This document shows, piece after piece, positions 52,313 through 61,719 of a stretch of DNA of 64,000 nucleotides. The notes beneath the pieces were generated by a model. That model made no database searches. It saw nothing but the letters and a program-made list of their open reading frames with translations, and was not told the DNA's origin. Position 1 is the first letter of the stretch. The number at the start of each line of letters is the position of its first letter. The stretch is from Streptomyces sp. CC208A (GTDB taxonomy: Bacteria; Actinomycetota; Actinomycetes; Streptomycetales; Streptomycetaceae): NCBI RefSeq assembly GCF_030010625.1, contig NZ_JASCXN010000004.1, positions 62,001-126,000 on the forward strand, given 5' to 3'. Both the position numbers and the translations under genes were made by a program.

Positions 52313-52921
52313 ATGACCGCCGAGCCCACGACCAGGCCGGAGCACGAGTGCGCCGAGCGTTGGCCGAGGCCGCCGCAGGACGGCTGGACGGTCGACGACC
52401 TGCTCACCCTGCCCGGCCTCCCGCCGCACACCGAGATGATCGACGGGAGCCTGGTCTTCGTGAGCCCTCAGCGCCGATTCCACAGCGCGATGATCTTCCT
52501 GCTCCGGATGGGGCTCCATGCCGGCGTGCCGCCGGAGCTGAGGGTCGACAGCGAGATGACCGTGGTCATCGACCGGCGCAACGGCCCCGAGCCCGACGTC
52601 CTGGTCGTGCGCAAGAGCGCCGTCAAGAGCTGGGCCCAGACGTCGTACCCCGTCGCCGACGTCGTCCTCGCCGTGGAGGTCGTCTCCCCCGAGTCCGAGG
52701 CCCGGGACCGCGACACCAAGCCGAGCAAGTACGCGGCTGCGGGCATCGAGCACTTCTGGCTCGTGGAGATGGAAGGCGAGGACGACCACGCCGTCGTCCA
52801 TGTCTACGAGCTCGACCCGGTCACCAAGACCTATGCCTGCACCGGCATCCACCGCGACCGGCTGAAGCTCTCGGCCCCCTTCCCCATCGACATCGACCTC
52901 ACCGAGATCGACGAGATGTGA
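52313..52921 (+). CDS. Uma2-family (DUF820) putative nuclease
   Basis: A 202-residue Uma2 protein, a PD-(D/E)XK-fold family very abundant in Streptomyces and cyanobacteria. The core is RNGPEPDVLVVRKSAVKSW, then VVLAVEVVSPESEARDRDTKPSKYAAAGIEHFWLVEMEG, where the acidic residues and Lys of a nuclease site are in place. ATG at 52313 follows GGGAGGAACC. It is divergent from the ABC-F gene. Biological role unknown; the nuclease annotation is by fold. Confidence 0.88.
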   Translation: MTAEPTTRPEHECAERWPRPPQDGWTVDDLLTLPGLPPHTEMIDGSLVFVSPQRRFHSAMIFLLRMGLHAGVPPELRVDSEMTVVIDRRNGPEPDVLVVRKSAVKSWAQTSYPVADVVLAVEVVSPESEARDRDTKPSKYAAAGIEHFWLVEMEGEDDHAVVHVYELDPVTKTYACTGIHRDRLKLSAPFPIDIDLTEIDEM

Positions 52922-53072
52922 CGGAACCGGCTCGCTCCTGCGTACGAATGACGGGGGCGTGATCCACCGCGTGGGCGACCCCGTGGCCGGGCTCCCCGGT
53001 CCGCCGGGCGGCGGGCGGTCATCTTCGTGTGGAGTCGGCACCTCCCCGGTGCCCCGCAAGGAGAGGCCCTTC

Positions 53073-54071
53073 ATGCACCGCGTCCCACGCATCCCCCACG
53101 TCCCACGCCTGGCCGCCGTCGCCACCGCCGCCCTCACCCTGCTCGCCGCGGGACCCGCGTCCGCCGGCGACCCGACCGTGACGGACCCGCGGATCCTCGC
53201 CCACTTCAGCGCCGCGAGCGGGCAGAACGCGGAGAGCATCGCCCTCGAACCCGACGGCTCCGCCGACATCACCTTCGCCTTCGCCCGCCAGGTCGCCCGC
53301 GTCGACAAGCAGGGCGTGACGGAGATCCTCGCCACCCTCCCCGACGTGCCGGACGCGCAGACGCCCGTCGGAGGGGCCGTCGTCACCGGCATCGCCCGCG
53401 CCCACGACGGGACGCTGTACGTCAACTACATCACCGGCACGGAGGAGACGGGCGTCTGGCGCGTCGACCCCGGCACCGGCGAGACGACGCAGATCGGTTT
53501 CCTCCCGGAGAACGCCTTCCCCAACGGGCTCGCCCTCGACGAGAAGTGCGGCACCCTCTACGTCGCCGACTCGCTCCTCGGCACCGTGTGGAGCCTCCCG
53601 GTGAGCGGGGGCACGCCGACGGCCTGGGCGACCGGCGCCGCGCTCGAACCCACCGCGCAGATCCCCTTCGGGGCCAACGGCCTCCAGGTCCACGACGGTG
53701 CCGTCTGGGTCTCCAACAGCGGCCAGGGCACACTGCTGCGCATCCCGGTCGGCCCCGGACCCGACTACGCCGCGGGCCCGGTCGAGACCCGGGCGACGGG
53801 GCTCCCGTTCATCGACGACTTCGCCTTCACCGGGCACGGCGACACCGTCCTCGCCGCGCGGATCGAGGCCGACGAGGTGGAACTCGTACGGTCCGACGGC
53901 ACCCACAAGACGGTGCTCACCGAGGAGGACGGGCTCGACAACCCGACCTCCGTGGCGGTGCGCGGCAAGCAGGTCTACGTGAACAGCGCGGCCTTCTTCA
54001 ACATGACCGACCCGGACCCGAACCTGCTGCTCGCCCGGCTCTCCGAGGACAAGGTCCAGGGCAAGGGCTGA
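53073..54071 (+). CDS. Secreted ScyD/ScyE- or SMP-30-like beta-propeller protein
   Basis: A 332-residue exported protein. The signal peptide is HRVPRIPHVPRLAAVATAALTLLAAGPASA. Propeller blades follow with the pattern of the ScyD/ScyE and SMP-30/NHL groups (NAESIALEPDGSADITFAFARQVARVD, VVTGIARAHDGTLYVNYITGTEETGVWRVDPGTGE, FPNGLALDEKCGTLYVADSLLGTVWSLPVSGG). No sugar-lactonase metal site can be confirmed by eye. ATG at 53073 has AAGGAGAGG upstream. It converges on ispE only 12 bp away. Confidence 0.82.
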   Translation: MHRVPRIPHVPRLAAVATAALTLLAAGPASAGDPTVTDPRILAHFSAASGQNAESIALEPDGSADITFAFARQVARVDKQGVTEILATLPDVPDAQTPVGGAVVTGIARAHDGTLYVNYITGTEETGVWRVDPGTGETTQIGFLPENAFPNGLALDEKCGTLYVADSLLGTVWSLPVSGGTPTAWATGAALEPTAQIPFGANGLQVHDGAVWVSNSGQGTLLRIPVGPGPDYAAGPVETRATGLPFIDDFAFTGHGDTVLAARIEADEVELVRSDGTHKTVLTEEDGLDNPTSVAVRGKQVYVNSAAFFNMTDPDPNLLLARLSEDKVQGKG

Positions 54072-54083
54072 AAAGGGCGGGGT

Positions 54084-54980
54084 CTAGAGGACCGTGGCGC
54101 CCGGCGCCGGGGACGTCGCCGCCCTCGCCGTGCGGCAGGTGCCCGAGGCGGTGAGGGCGGCGGCCACCGCGGCCGCCGCCTCCGCGTCCTTCACCAGGAA
54201 CGCCGTCGTCGGACCGGAGCCGGAGACCAGGGCCGCGAGGGCGCCCGCCTCCGTGCCGGCCGTGAGGGTCGCGGCGAGGGCGGGCCGCAGGGACAGCGCG
54301 GCCGGCTGGAGGTCGTTGGCGAGGGCGCCCGCGAGGGCGGTGGTGTCACCGGCCGCCAGCGCCTCCAGGAGCGCCGGGGACGCGGCCGGTACGGGGACGT
54401 CGACGCCCTCCGCGAGGCGGTCGAACTCGCCGTACACCGCCGGGGTCGACAGGCCGCCGTCCGCGACCGCGAAGACCCAGTGGAAGGCGCCGCCCACCGG
54501 CAGCTCCGTCAGCTTCTCGCCGCGCCCTGTGCCGAGCGCCGCCCCGCCGACCAGGCTGAAGGGGACGTCCGAGCCCAGTTCGGCGCAGATCTCCAGGAGC
54601 TCGGCGCGCGGGGAGTCCAGGCCCCAGAGCCTGTCACACGCGAGCAGCGCGCCCGCGCCGTCCGCGCTGCCGCCCGCCATGCCGCCGGCCACCGGGATGT
54701 CCTTCCTGATGTGGAGGTGGACGTCCGGGGAGAGGCCGTGCCGGGCGGCGAGGAGTTCGGCGGCGCGCGCGGCGAGGTTGGTGCGGTCGAGGGGGACCTT
54801 GTCGGCGTCGGGGCCCTCGCAGGTGACCGTCAGTTCCCCGGCGGGGGTGGCGGTCACCCCGTCGTACAGCGAGACCGCGAGGAAGACGTTGGCGAGGTCG
54901 TGGAAGCCGTCGGGGCGGGCGGCGCCGACCGCCAGCTGCACGTTGACCTTGGCCGGGACCCGTACGGTCACGCCGCTCAT
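54084..54980 (-). CDS. ispE: 4-diphosphocytidyl-2-C-methyl-D-erythritol kinase
   Basis: A 298-residue GHMP kinase of the MEP isoprenoid pathway, phosphorylating CDP-ME at the 2-hydroxyl. Signature parts: [35 protein letters not shown] at the N-terminus, the ATP loop [50 protein letters not shown] and the C-terminal [14 protein letters not shown]. The ATG at 54980 overlaps the rsmA stop (ATGA). Last gene of the tatD-rpfB-rsmA-ispE run. Confidence 0.96.
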   Translation of the reverse strand: MSGVTVRVPAKVNVQLAVGAARPDGFHDLANVFLAVSLYDGVTATPAGELTVTCEGPDADKVPLDRTNLAARAAELLAARHGLSPDVHLHIRKDIPVAGGMAGGSADGAGALLACDRLWGLDSPRAELLEICAELGSDVPFSLVGGAALGTGRGEKLTELPVGGAFHWVFAVADGGLSTPAVYGEFDRLAEGVDVPVPAASPALLEALAAGDTTALAGALANDLQPAALSLRPALAATLTAGTEAGALAALVSGSGPTTAFLVKDAEAAAAVAAALTASGTCRTARAATSPAPGATVL

Positions 54981-55849
54981 GCCTTCGCCTCCGCGATCCG
55001 CGCGAACTCCTCCACCGTCAGCGCCTCGCCGCGCGCCTGCGGCGAGATCCCGGCCTTCACCAGCGCCTCCTCGGCGGCAGCCGGAGAGCCCGCCCAGCCC
55101 GCCAGGGCGGCCCGCAGGGTCTTGCGGCGCTGCGCGAAGGCCGCGTCGACGACCGCGAAGACCTCTTCCTTGGCGGCGGTGGTCGCGATCGGCTCGGTGC
55201 GGCGGACCAGGGAGACGAGGCCCGAGTCGACGTTGGGCGCGGGCCAGAAGACGTTGCGGCCGATGGCGCCTGCGCGCTTGACCTCGGCGTACCAGTTCGC
55301 CTTCACGGAGGGGACCCCGTACACCTTGTTGCCCGGTCCGGCGGCGAGCCGGTCGGCGACCTCGGCCTGGACCATGACGAGGGTCCGCTCGATGGTCGGG
55401 AAGCGGTCGAGCATGTGGAGGAGGACGGGCACGGCCACGTTGTACGGGAGGTTGGCGACGAGCGCGGTCGGCGGCGGGCCCGGCAGCTCCTGGACGAGCA
55501 TGGCGTCGGAGTGGACCAGCGCGAAGCGGTCCTTCCGCTCCGGCATCCGGGCGGCGATCGTCGACGGCAGCGCGGCGGCGAGGATGTCGTCGATCTCGAC
55601 GGCGGTCACCCGGTCGGCGGCCTCCAGGAGCGCCAGGGTGAGGGAGCCGAGTCCGGGCCCCACCTCGACGACCACGTCGTCCGGGCGCACCCCGGCGGTG
55701 CGGACGATGCGCCGGACGGTGTTGGCGTCGATGACGAAGTTCTGGCCCTTCTGCTTCGTGGGGCGCACGCCGAGGGCGGCGGCCAGCTCACGGATGTCGG
55801 CGGGGCCGAGGAGGGCGTCGGGGCCGTCGGGGCCGGTGGTGGTGCTCAC
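54977..55849 (-). CDS. rsmA: 16S rRNA (adenine1518/1519-N6)-dimethyltransferase RsmA (KsgA)
   Basis: A 290-residue SAM-dependent methyltransferase that dimethylates the two adenines at the 3' end of 16S r[58 protein letters not shown] holds the SAM site. The catalytic motif IV is [31 protein letters not shown] and [11 protein letters not shown] follow. GTG at 55849. It is coupled to ispE downstream and lies 28 bp after rpfB. Confidence 0.97.
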   Translation of the reverse strand: MSTTTGPDGPDALLGPADIRELAAALGVRPTKQKGQNFVIDANTVRRIVRTAGVRPDDVVVEVGPGLGSLTLALLEAADRVTAVEIDDILAAALPSTIAARMPERKDRFALVHSDAMLVQELPGPPPTALVANLPYNVAVPVLLHMLDRFPTIERTLVMVQAEVADRLAAGPGNKVYGVPSVKANWYAEVKRAGAIGRNVFWPAPNVDSGLVSLVRRTEPIATTAAKEEVFAVVDAAFAQRRKTLRAALAGWAGSPAAAEEALVKAGISPQARGEALTVEEFARIAEAKA

Positions 55850-55877
55850 CGGTACAGCCTAGGCCCTGTCCGGCGGC

Positions 55878-57182
55878 TCACCGGAAGAGCCTGCGCCCGC
55901 AGTGCGGCCAGGGGCCCGCGCCGCGCTGCACGTACAGCTTCTTCGCCCGGTACGTCTGCTCGGCGGCGGGCGCGTCCTGGGCGACGCCGGTGCCGCCGAG
56001 GGAGCGCCACGTACCGGGGTCGAACTGGTAGAGGCCGCCGTACGTCCCCGAGGGGTCGACGGCGTTCGGGCGGCCGCCGGACTCGCAGGCGGCGAGCGCG
56101 CCCCAGTTCAGGCCGTCGGCGCCGGAGACGGAGGTGGGGAGGGGGCGGGTGCCGACGCGGACCTTGCGGGAGACCGGCTCGCGGACGAGTTCCTCGCCGG
56201 TGCGGCGCGGCTTCTGCTTGACGCCGTTGACGGACCGCAGGTGGTACGTGATCCGGCGCAGGCCCGGGGAGCCCTGCCGTTCGACGACCTCGGTGCCGGC
56301 GAAGAGCCCGGGGTCGCGGACGCGCTCGACGGCGTAGGGGACGGCTTCCTCGCGGGTCTGGGTGGAGCCGGTGATCCGCAGCACGGTGACGGTCTGCCCG
56401 TCGCGGGGGAAGGCGTCGCCCGGCACGGAGGTGGTGTCCTCGCCGCCGAGGGTGATCCCGGCCTCGTCGAGGGCCTCGGCGACGGTGGCGGCGTTGGTGC
56501 GGACGGTCCGCTCGCGCCCGTCGGCGAGGAAGGTGACCGCGCGTTCGGTGCGGACGTCGAGGGCGAGGCCGGTGCGGGAGATCGCGGCGGAACGGGAGAC
56601 GGAGAGGTAGGCGCCCTCGGCGCGGACGCCGAGCTGGCGTAGGGCGCCCTCGACGGTGTCGGCGGTGGTCCACACCCGGCGGCGGTGGCCGTCGAGGGTG
56701 AGGGCGACCGGCCGTCCGTACCGGAGGACGATCTCGTCGCCGGCGGACAGTTCCTCGCCGGGGGCGGGGGCGACGAGGTCGTGTTCGCCGACGGTCAGGC
56801 CCTCGTCGGCGAGGAGTTCCCCGACGTCGTCGGCGAAGGTGTGCAGGGTGCGGGGGACGCCGTCGACGGAGAGCCGGATCTCCTTGTCGTCGGCGACGAA
56901 GGCGCTGGTGCCGCCGGCCAGGAAGGCGACGACGAGGGCCTGCGGGAGGAGTCGCCGCAGCCCGTCCCCGGCGGGCCGGGCGGCCTTGCGGCGCCGGGCC
57001 CCGCGCCGGGCGGCGGCCCGGCCCTGCGGGGGAACGGCCGGGGGCGGGGCCAGAGGGGCGATGGGGGTCCCCCCTGCTCGAGCGGAGCCGAGAGCTTGGG
57101 GGAGGGTGGGCTGCTCGTGGAGGGGCAGCGTGGCCGCGGCGCCCCGCCGTCCGGCGCGGTGACCGCCCTGAGAAGTGCTCAC
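55878..57182 (-). CDS. rpfB: Resuscitation-promoting factor RpfB-like (DUF348-G5-Rpf)
   Basis: A 434-residue exported peptidoglycan hydrolase for spore germination or regrowth. After a long basic, Pro-rich N-terminus, a membrane/signal helix (LPQALVVAFLAGGTSAFVA, about residues 79-97) precedes three DUF348 repeats (EIRLSVDGVPRTLHTFADDVGELLADEGL and similar), a G5 domain (TREEAVPYAVERVRDPGLFAGTEVVERQGSPGLRRITYHLRSVNG) and the C-terminal Rpf domain. That domain has the catalytic Glu in WGALAACESGGRPNAVDPSGTYGGLYQFDPGTWRSLGG. A dispersed Streptomyces repeat (57063-57104) is read in frame within the N-terminus. GTG at 57182. Confidence 0.94.
   Translation of the reverse strand: MSTSQGGHRAGRRGAAATLPLHEQPTLPQALGSARAGGTPIAPLAPPPAVPPQGRAAARRGARRRKAARPAGDGLRRLLPQALVVAFLAGGTSAFVADDKEIRLSVDGVPRTLHTFADDVGELLADEGLTVGEHDLVAPAPGEELSAGDEIVLRYGRPVALTLDGHRRRVWTTADTVEGALRQLGVRAEGAYLSVSRSAAISRTGLALDVRTERAVTFLADGRERTVRTNAATVAEALDEAGITLGGEDTTSVPGDAFPRDGQTVTVLRITGSTQTREEAVPYAVERVRDPGLFAGTEVVERQGSPGLRRITYHLRSVNGVKQKPRRTGEELVREPVSRKVRVGTRPLPTSVSGADGLNWGALAACESGGRPNAVDPSGTYGGLYQFDPGTWRSLGGTGVAQDAPAAEQTYRAKKLYVQRGAGPWPHCGRRLFR
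57063..57104. repeat. Dispersed Streptomyces repeat inside the rpfB coding region
   Basis: GGGGGTCCCCCCTGCTCGAG then CGGAGCCGAGAGCTTGGGGGAG is a form of the common Streptomyces repeat with CCCCCAAG...GGGGGACCCCC arms. It is translated in rpfB as LPQALGSARAGGTP, in the disordered N-terminus ahead of the membrane helix. Confidence 0.6.
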
Positions 57183-57254
57183 GAGGCCGGGACCCTAGCC
57201 CCGGCCGCTGTCACTCTCCAAAACGACGCGACTACACGGCGTAAGTGTTATGCA

Positions 57255-58124
57255 TCAGTAATCGAAGGCGCGGGCCGTGTTCACGGCGAGGGCCTCCGCC
57301 ATCGCGTTCTCGTCGATGCCGCGCACCGCGGCCATCGCCCGGACGGTGACCGGGATCAGGTACGGGGCGTTGGGGCGGCCGCGGAAGGGCGCCGGGGTGA
57401 GGAAGGGCGCGTCGGTCTCGACGAGGACGAGGTCGAGGGGGGCGACGGCGAGCGCGTCCCGCAGCGGCTGGGCGTTCTTGAAGGTCATGTTGCCGGCGAA
57501 GGACATGTAGTAGCCCTTGGCGGCGCAGATCTCCGCCATCGCGGCGTCGCCGGAGTAGCAGTGGAAGACGGTCCGCTCGGGGGCGCCCTCCTCGTCGAGG
57601 ACGCGCAGAACGTCGGCGTGGGCCTCCCGGTCGTGGATGACAAGTGCCTTGCCCCACCGCTTGGCGATCTCGATGTGGGCACGGAAGGAACGCTCCTGCG
57701 CGGCCATGCCCTCGGGGCCCGTACGGAAGAAGTCGAGGCCGGTCTCGCCGACGCCGAGGACATGCGGGAGGGCGGCGAGCCGGTCGATCTCGGCGAGCGC
57801 GTCGTCGAGCGCCGCGTCGCCGCCCGCCTCCCGGGCCCCCTGACGGGACCACCCGTCGGGGTCGCCGAGCACGATCCGGGGGGCCTCGTTCGGGTGCAGG
57901 GCGACGGCCGCGTGCACGTTCTCGTACCGCTCGGCGGTCTCGGCGGCCCACCGCGAGCCCTTCACGTCGCAGCCGACCTGCACGACCGTCGTCACGCCGA
58001 CGGCGGCGGCCTTGGTCAGCGCCTCGTCGACGGTGCCGGACTGCATGTCCAGGTGGGTGTGCGAGTCCGCGACCTCCACGAGGAGGGGTTCGGGCAGCGG
58101 CGGCGGGGCGTCCTTGGCACTCAT
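57255..58124 (-). CDS. tatD: TatD-family DNase
   Basis: A 289-residue TIM-barrel metal-dependent hydrolase. Metal ligands are visible: VADSHTHLDM at the N-terminus, Glu in LGVGETGLDFFRT, His in KALVIHDREAH and VFHCYSGD, and Asp in LVLVETDAPFLTPAPFRG. Relatives have 3'-5' exonuclease activity linked to DNA repair or fragmentation. ATG at 58124. First gene of the run leading to rpfB (73 bp away), rsmA and ispE; in many actinobacteria it follows metG, which is not in this window. Confidence 0.95.
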   Translation of the reverse strand: MSAKDAPPPLPEPLLVEVADSHTHLDMQSGTVDEALTKAAAVGVTTVVQVGCDVKGSRWAAETAERYENVHAAVALHPNEAPRIVLGDPDGWSRQGAREAGGDAALDDALAEIDRLAALPHVLGVGETGLDFFRTGPEGMAAQERSFRAHIEIAKRWGKALVIHDREAHADVLRVLDEEGAPERTVFHCYSGDAAMAEICAAKGYYMSFAGNMTFKNAQPLRDALAVAPLDLVLVETDAPFLTPAPFRGRPNAPYLIPVTVRAMAAVRGIDENAMAEALAVNTARAFDY

Positions 58125-58198
58125 GGACCCGATCGTACGAAGCCATGAGCGCCCCCGCGAAAACTTTCCTCCGGCGAAAGCGGGCTACCTCCCGCGGA

Positions 58199-58621
58199 TC
58201 ACTTCTTGCGGAAGGGGTGGAACAGGTCCGACAGGTGCCAGTGGTGCGGCACCGGCGGGGTCTCGGCGGCGGTGTCCTCCTCGGTCAGCTCCTGACCGAT
58301 CGGCCCGGCCGGCGACACGGGCTTGGTGGCCCGGGCCCCGTGCTGGTGCCGTTCGGTGGCGGCGATCATGTCGAGCATCGACGCCACCTGCCCCGCGCGC
58401 ATGATCCGGACGACGTGGCCGCCGCAGTTCATGCAGGTGGGACGGGACAGCGGGGACGGCACCCGCTCGCCGTCGGCCTTGTAGACGACGAATTCCTGGC
58501 CGGCGGCGTCGACGTGGTGCTCGATGTCGTACGCCTGCTCCCAGCCGTATCCGCAGCGCATGCAGGCGAAGGCGTACGCCTCATGGGCGACGGGTATGCC
58601 GGTGCCGGTGATCTCGCTCAT
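58199..58621 (-). CDS. Zinc-ribbon-containing hypothetical protein
   Basis: A 140-residue cytoplasmic protein. A four-Cys zinc-ribbon pattern is clear (FACMRCGYGWEQAYDIEHHV ... SRPTCMNCGGHVVRIMRAG). A His-rich, Pro-rich C-terminus follows (ERHQHGARATKP and PPVPHHWHLSDLFHPFRKK). Conserved Streptomyces proteins of this kind are annotated as hypothetical. ATG at 58621 follows GAGGAG. It lies upstream of tatD on the same strand. Function unknown. Confidence 0.8.
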   Translation of the reverse strand: MSEITGTGIPVAHEAYAFACMRCGYGWEQAYDIEHHVDAAGQEFVVYKADGERVPSPLSRPTCMNCGGHVVRIMRAGQVASMLDMIAATERHQHGARATKPVSPAGPIGQELTEEDTAAETPPVPHHWHLSDLFHPFRKK

Positions 58622-58826
58622 GCCCAGCTCCTCTCCACTTGGTCCAGTGGACGCCTTTTCGGGCCGGAGCGCATCAGCACGAGGGAAACCATGGAAGGAC
58701 CGTGAAAGGTTTTTTGGCCTTCCCTTGCCAAGCGCCCTGCGAAGCTTCCCGGCGCCGGTTTCGGCTTTGCCTTTCAGGTTAGCCCTTTACCGTTTCCGGG
58801 GCTCTCCTGGGGCTTCCCGGCCTTTT

Positions 58827-59672
58827 TCACGACGCGTTCTTTGCCGCCACGACCGCGTCGAAGACCTCCCGCTTGGGAAGCCCCGCCTCGGCGGCGACCG
58901 CCGCGATCGCCTCCTTGCGCCGCTCCCCCGCCTCCTCGCGCACCCGCACCCTGCGCACCAGCTCGGCCGCGTCCAGCTCCTCCGGGCCGGTCTCCGGGGC
59001 GCCCTCGACGACGACCGTGATCTCGCCGCGTACCCCTTCCTTCGCCCAGGCGGCCAGCTCGCCCAGCGGGCCCCGCCTGACCTCCTCGTACGTCTTGGTC
59101 AGCTCGCGGCAGACGGCGGCGCGGCGCTCGGCGCCGAAGACCTCGGCCATGGCGTCGAGGGTGTCGTCGAGCCGGTGCGGGGCCTCGAAGTAGACGAGGG
59201 TGCGCCGCTCGGCCGCGACCTCCCGCAGCCGGCCGAGCCGCTCCCCCGCCTTCCTCGGCAGGAAGCCCTCGAAGCAGAACCGGTCGACGGGGAGCCCGGA
59301 GAGCGCGAGCGCGGTGAGCACGGCGGACGGGCCGGGGACGGCGGTCACCTTGATGTCCGCCTCTACGGCGGCGGCGACGAGCCGGTAGCCGGGGTCGGAG
59401 ACGGACGGCATGCCCGCGTCGGTCACCAGGAGCACCCGGGCGCCGCCGGCCAGCGCCTCGACCAGCTCGGGCGTACGGGCCGACTCGTTCCCCTCGAAGT
59501 AGGAGACGACCCGCCCGGTGGTGTGCACGCCGAGCGCGCGGGTCAGTCCGCGCAGCCGGCGGGTGTCCTCGGCCGCGACGATGTCCGCGCCCTCCAGCTC
59601 GGCGACGAGCCGGGGCGGGGCGTCCGCGATGTCGCCGATGGGGGTGCCTGCGAGTACCAGCGTTCCTGTCAC
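58827..59672 (-). CDS. rsmI: 16S rRNA (cytidine1402-2'-O)-methyltransferase RsmI
   Basis: A 281-residue tetrapyrrole-methylase-fold enzyme that 2'-O-methylates C1402 in the ribosomal P site. Diagnostic segments: GTLVLAGTPIGDIADAPPRL, DIVAAEDTRRL, LLVTDAGMPSVSDPGYRLV, TAVPGPSAVLTALALSGLPVDRFCFEGFLPRK and VYFEAPHRLDDTL. GTG at 59672. It is divergent from pmt with 102 bp between starts, a conserved actinobacterial arrangement. Confidence 0.96.
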   Translation of the reverse strand: MTGTLVLAGTPIGDIADAPPRLVAELEGADIVAAEDTRRLRGLTRALGVHTTGRVVSYFEGNESARTPELVEALAGGARVLLVTDAGMPSVSDPGYRLVAAAVEADIKVTAVPGPSAVLTALALSGLPVDRFCFEGFLPRKAGERLGRLREVAAERRTLVYFEAPHRLDDTLDAMAEVFGAERRAAVCRELTKTYEEVRRGPLGELAAWAKEGVRGEITVVVEGAPETGPEELDAAELVRRVRVREEAGERRKEAIAAVAAEAGLPKREVFDAVVAAKNAS

Positions 59673-59774
59673 GGGTCCATCCTCCCAGGAGCGGGGGTCC
59701 CGTCCTCACCGGCACGAACGTGACTCCCCGCCCGTACAGGCGACGCGCACAGGCGCAGTCCCTACGATGGCGCG

Positions 59775-61532
59775 GTGACCCGTACCGCACCCGAGGCCCT
59801 GGAGGGCCAGCACACCATGGCGCCGACCGTGGCCGAGTCCTCTTCGTGGCAGCTGCGGCTGCGTCGCTTCGGCTACCGTCCGCCCGCCACCGGCACGCTC
59901 TCCCTCGGCACCAGGGACCGGCTCGACCCGCCGTACACCCGGCCCTCGCCGCGGGTCATGTCGCTGCTCGGGCTCGGCCCGGCGGCGGCCGACCGGCTGT
60001 GGCGACTGTCCGCGTGGGGCGGCCCGCTGCTCGTCGCGGCGGTCGCGGGGGTGCTCAGGTTCTGGAACCTGGGCAAGCCGCACGCGGTGATATTCGACGA
60101 GACGTACTACGCCAAGGACTCGTGGGCCCTGATCAACCAGGGGTACGAGGGGGCGTGGCCCAAGGACATCGACAAGACGATCCTCAAGGACCCCGGCTCG
60201 GTCCTGATCCCCACCGACCCCGGCTACGTCGTCCACCCGCCGATGGGCAAATGGGTCATCGGCCTCGGCGAGAAGATCTTCGGCTTCGAGCCGTTCGGCT
60301 GGCGGTTCATGGTGGCGCTGCTCGGGACGCTCTCCGTCCTGATGCTGTGCCGCATCGGCCGCCGCCTCTTCCGCTCCACCTTCCTCGGCTGCCTGGCGGG
60401 CCTGCTGCTCGCCGTCGACGGCCTGCACTTCGTGATGAGCCGCACGGCCCTGCTCGACCAGGTCCTGATGTTCTTCGTGCTCGCCGCCTTCGGCTGCCTG
60501 GTCCTCGACCGCGACCGCTCCCGGAAACGTCTCGCCGCCGCACTGCCCGAGGACGAGGAGGGCGTACTCCGCCCCGACGCCGAGGTCGCCGAGACCCTGC
60601 GGCTCGGCTGGCGCCCCTGGCGGATCACGGCCGGCGTGATGCTGGGCCTCGCGGCGGCCACCAAGTGGAACGGCCTGTACGTGATGGTCGGCTTCGGCCT
60701 GATGACGGTCCTGTGGGACGTCGGCGCCCGCCGCACGGCCGGCGCGGTCCGCCCGTACCTCGCGGTGGTCAAGAAGGACCTGGTGCCCGCGTTCGTCTCG
60801 GTGGTGCCGGTGGCCCTCGCGGCGTACCTGGTGACCTGGACCGGCTGGATCGTCACCGGCAAGGGCTACTTCCGCGACTGGGCCGAGAAGCAGGACGCCC
60901 TCCCGACCGGCGGCGGCACCTGGTCCTGGCTGCCGCAGTGGCTGCGCAGCCTGTGGCACTACGAGACCGAGGTGTACAAGTTCCACGTCGGCCTCACCTC
61001 GCCCCACACGTACGAGTCGAACCCCTGGTCCTGGATCGTCCTCGGCCGCCCCGTCTCCTACTTCTACGAGTCCCCCGCCCCCGGCACCGCCGGCTGCCCC
61101 GCCGGCACGAAGGAGAAGTGCGCCCAGGAGATCCTCGCCCTCGGCACCCCCCTCCTGTGGTGGGCCGCCTGTTTCGCCCTCGTCTACGTCCTGTGGCGCT
61201 GGGCCTTCCGCCGCGACTGGCGCGCCGGCGCGATCGCCTGCGCCGTCGCCGCGGGCTGGGTCCCCTGGTTCCTCTACCAGGAGCGCACGATCTTCCTCTT
61301 CTACGCCGTCGTCTTCGTCCCCTACCTGTGCCTGGCGGTGGCGATGATGATCGGCGCGATCATCGGCCCGAAGGGCTCCACGGAGAGACGCCGGACGTTC
61401 GGGGCGGTGGCGGCGGGCTGCCTGGTGCTGCTGATCGTCTGGAACTTCATCTATTTCTGGCCGATCTATACGGCTACGCCGATTCCGTTGGATCAGTGGC
61501 GGGCGCGGATGTGGCTGGACACGTGGGTCTGA
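59775..61532 (+). CDS. pmt: Polyprenyl-phosphate-mannose-protein mannosyltransferase (Pmt)
   Basis: A 585-residue integral membrane GT-C enzyme that transfers mannose from polyprenyl phosphate mannose to Ser/Thr of exported proteins. After a cytoplasmic leader, the first helix (LVAAVAGVLRFWNLG) is followed by the catalytic acidic motif VIFDETYYAKDSW in the first outer loop. HPPMGKWVIGLGEKIFG, ATKWNGLYVMVGF and multiple C-terminal helices (FFLYAVVF-like, GCLVLLIVWNFIYFWPIY) follow. GTG at 59775. Streptomyces Pmt is needed for glycosylation of lipoproteins and as a phage receptor determinant. Confidence 0.94.
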   Translation: MTRTAPEALEGQHTMAPTVAESSSWQLRLRRFGYRPPATGTLSLGTRDRLDPPYTRPSPRVMSLLGLGPAAADRLWRLSAWGGPLLVAAVAGVLRFWNLGKPHAVIFDETYYAKDSWALINQGYEGAWPKDIDKTILKDPGSVLIPTDPGYVVHPPMGKWVIGLGEKIFGFEPFGWRFMVALLGTLSVLMLCRIGRRLFRSTFLGCLAGLLLAVDGLHFVMSRTALLDQVLMFFVLAAFGCLVLDRDRSRKRLAAALPEDEEGVLRPDAEVAETLRLGWRPWRITAGVMLGLAAATKWNGLYVMVGFGLMTVLWDVGARRTAGAVRPYLAVVKKDLVPAFVSVVPVALAAYLVTWTGWIVTGKGYFRDWAEKQDALPTGGGTWSWLPQWLRSLWHYETEVYKFHVGLTSPHTYESNPWSWIVLGRPVSYFYESPAPGTAGCPAGTKEKCAQEILALGTPLLWWAACFALVYVLWRWAFRRDWRAGAIACAVAAGWVPWFLYQERTIFLFYAVVFVPYLCLAVAMMIGAIIGPKGSTERRRTFGAVAAGCLVLLIVWNFIYFWPIYTATPIPLDQWRARMWLDTWV

Positions 61533-61593
61533 CCTCGCTCTTTCCCTCACTCTTTCGCGATCGGCCGTCAGCCCTTCTCGGCGGCCGGGACCG

Positions 61594-61620
61594 ATGACGC
61601 CCGGCGAAGCCGGGCGTCAT
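61594..61620 (+). terminator. Hairpin terminator after pmt
   Basis: ATGACGCCCGGC-GAA-GCCGGGCGTCAT is a perfect 12-bp stem with a GAA loop, 61 bp past the pmt stop. Confidence 0.8.
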
Positions 61621-61719
61621 CCACCGTTCGCCTCTCGTTCCATCGGAATCCCGCATGCCGGGGGCTGATGTTCGAGAGCCTCTCCGAGGATCCTCTCCCC
61701 GGAGAGGGCAGGAGAGCCG

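Noticed and set aside
57183..57254. Riboswitch upstream of rpfB
   Set aside because: Only 72 bp separate tatD and rpfB, too short for the riboswitch known from other rpf genes, and no core motifs are seen.
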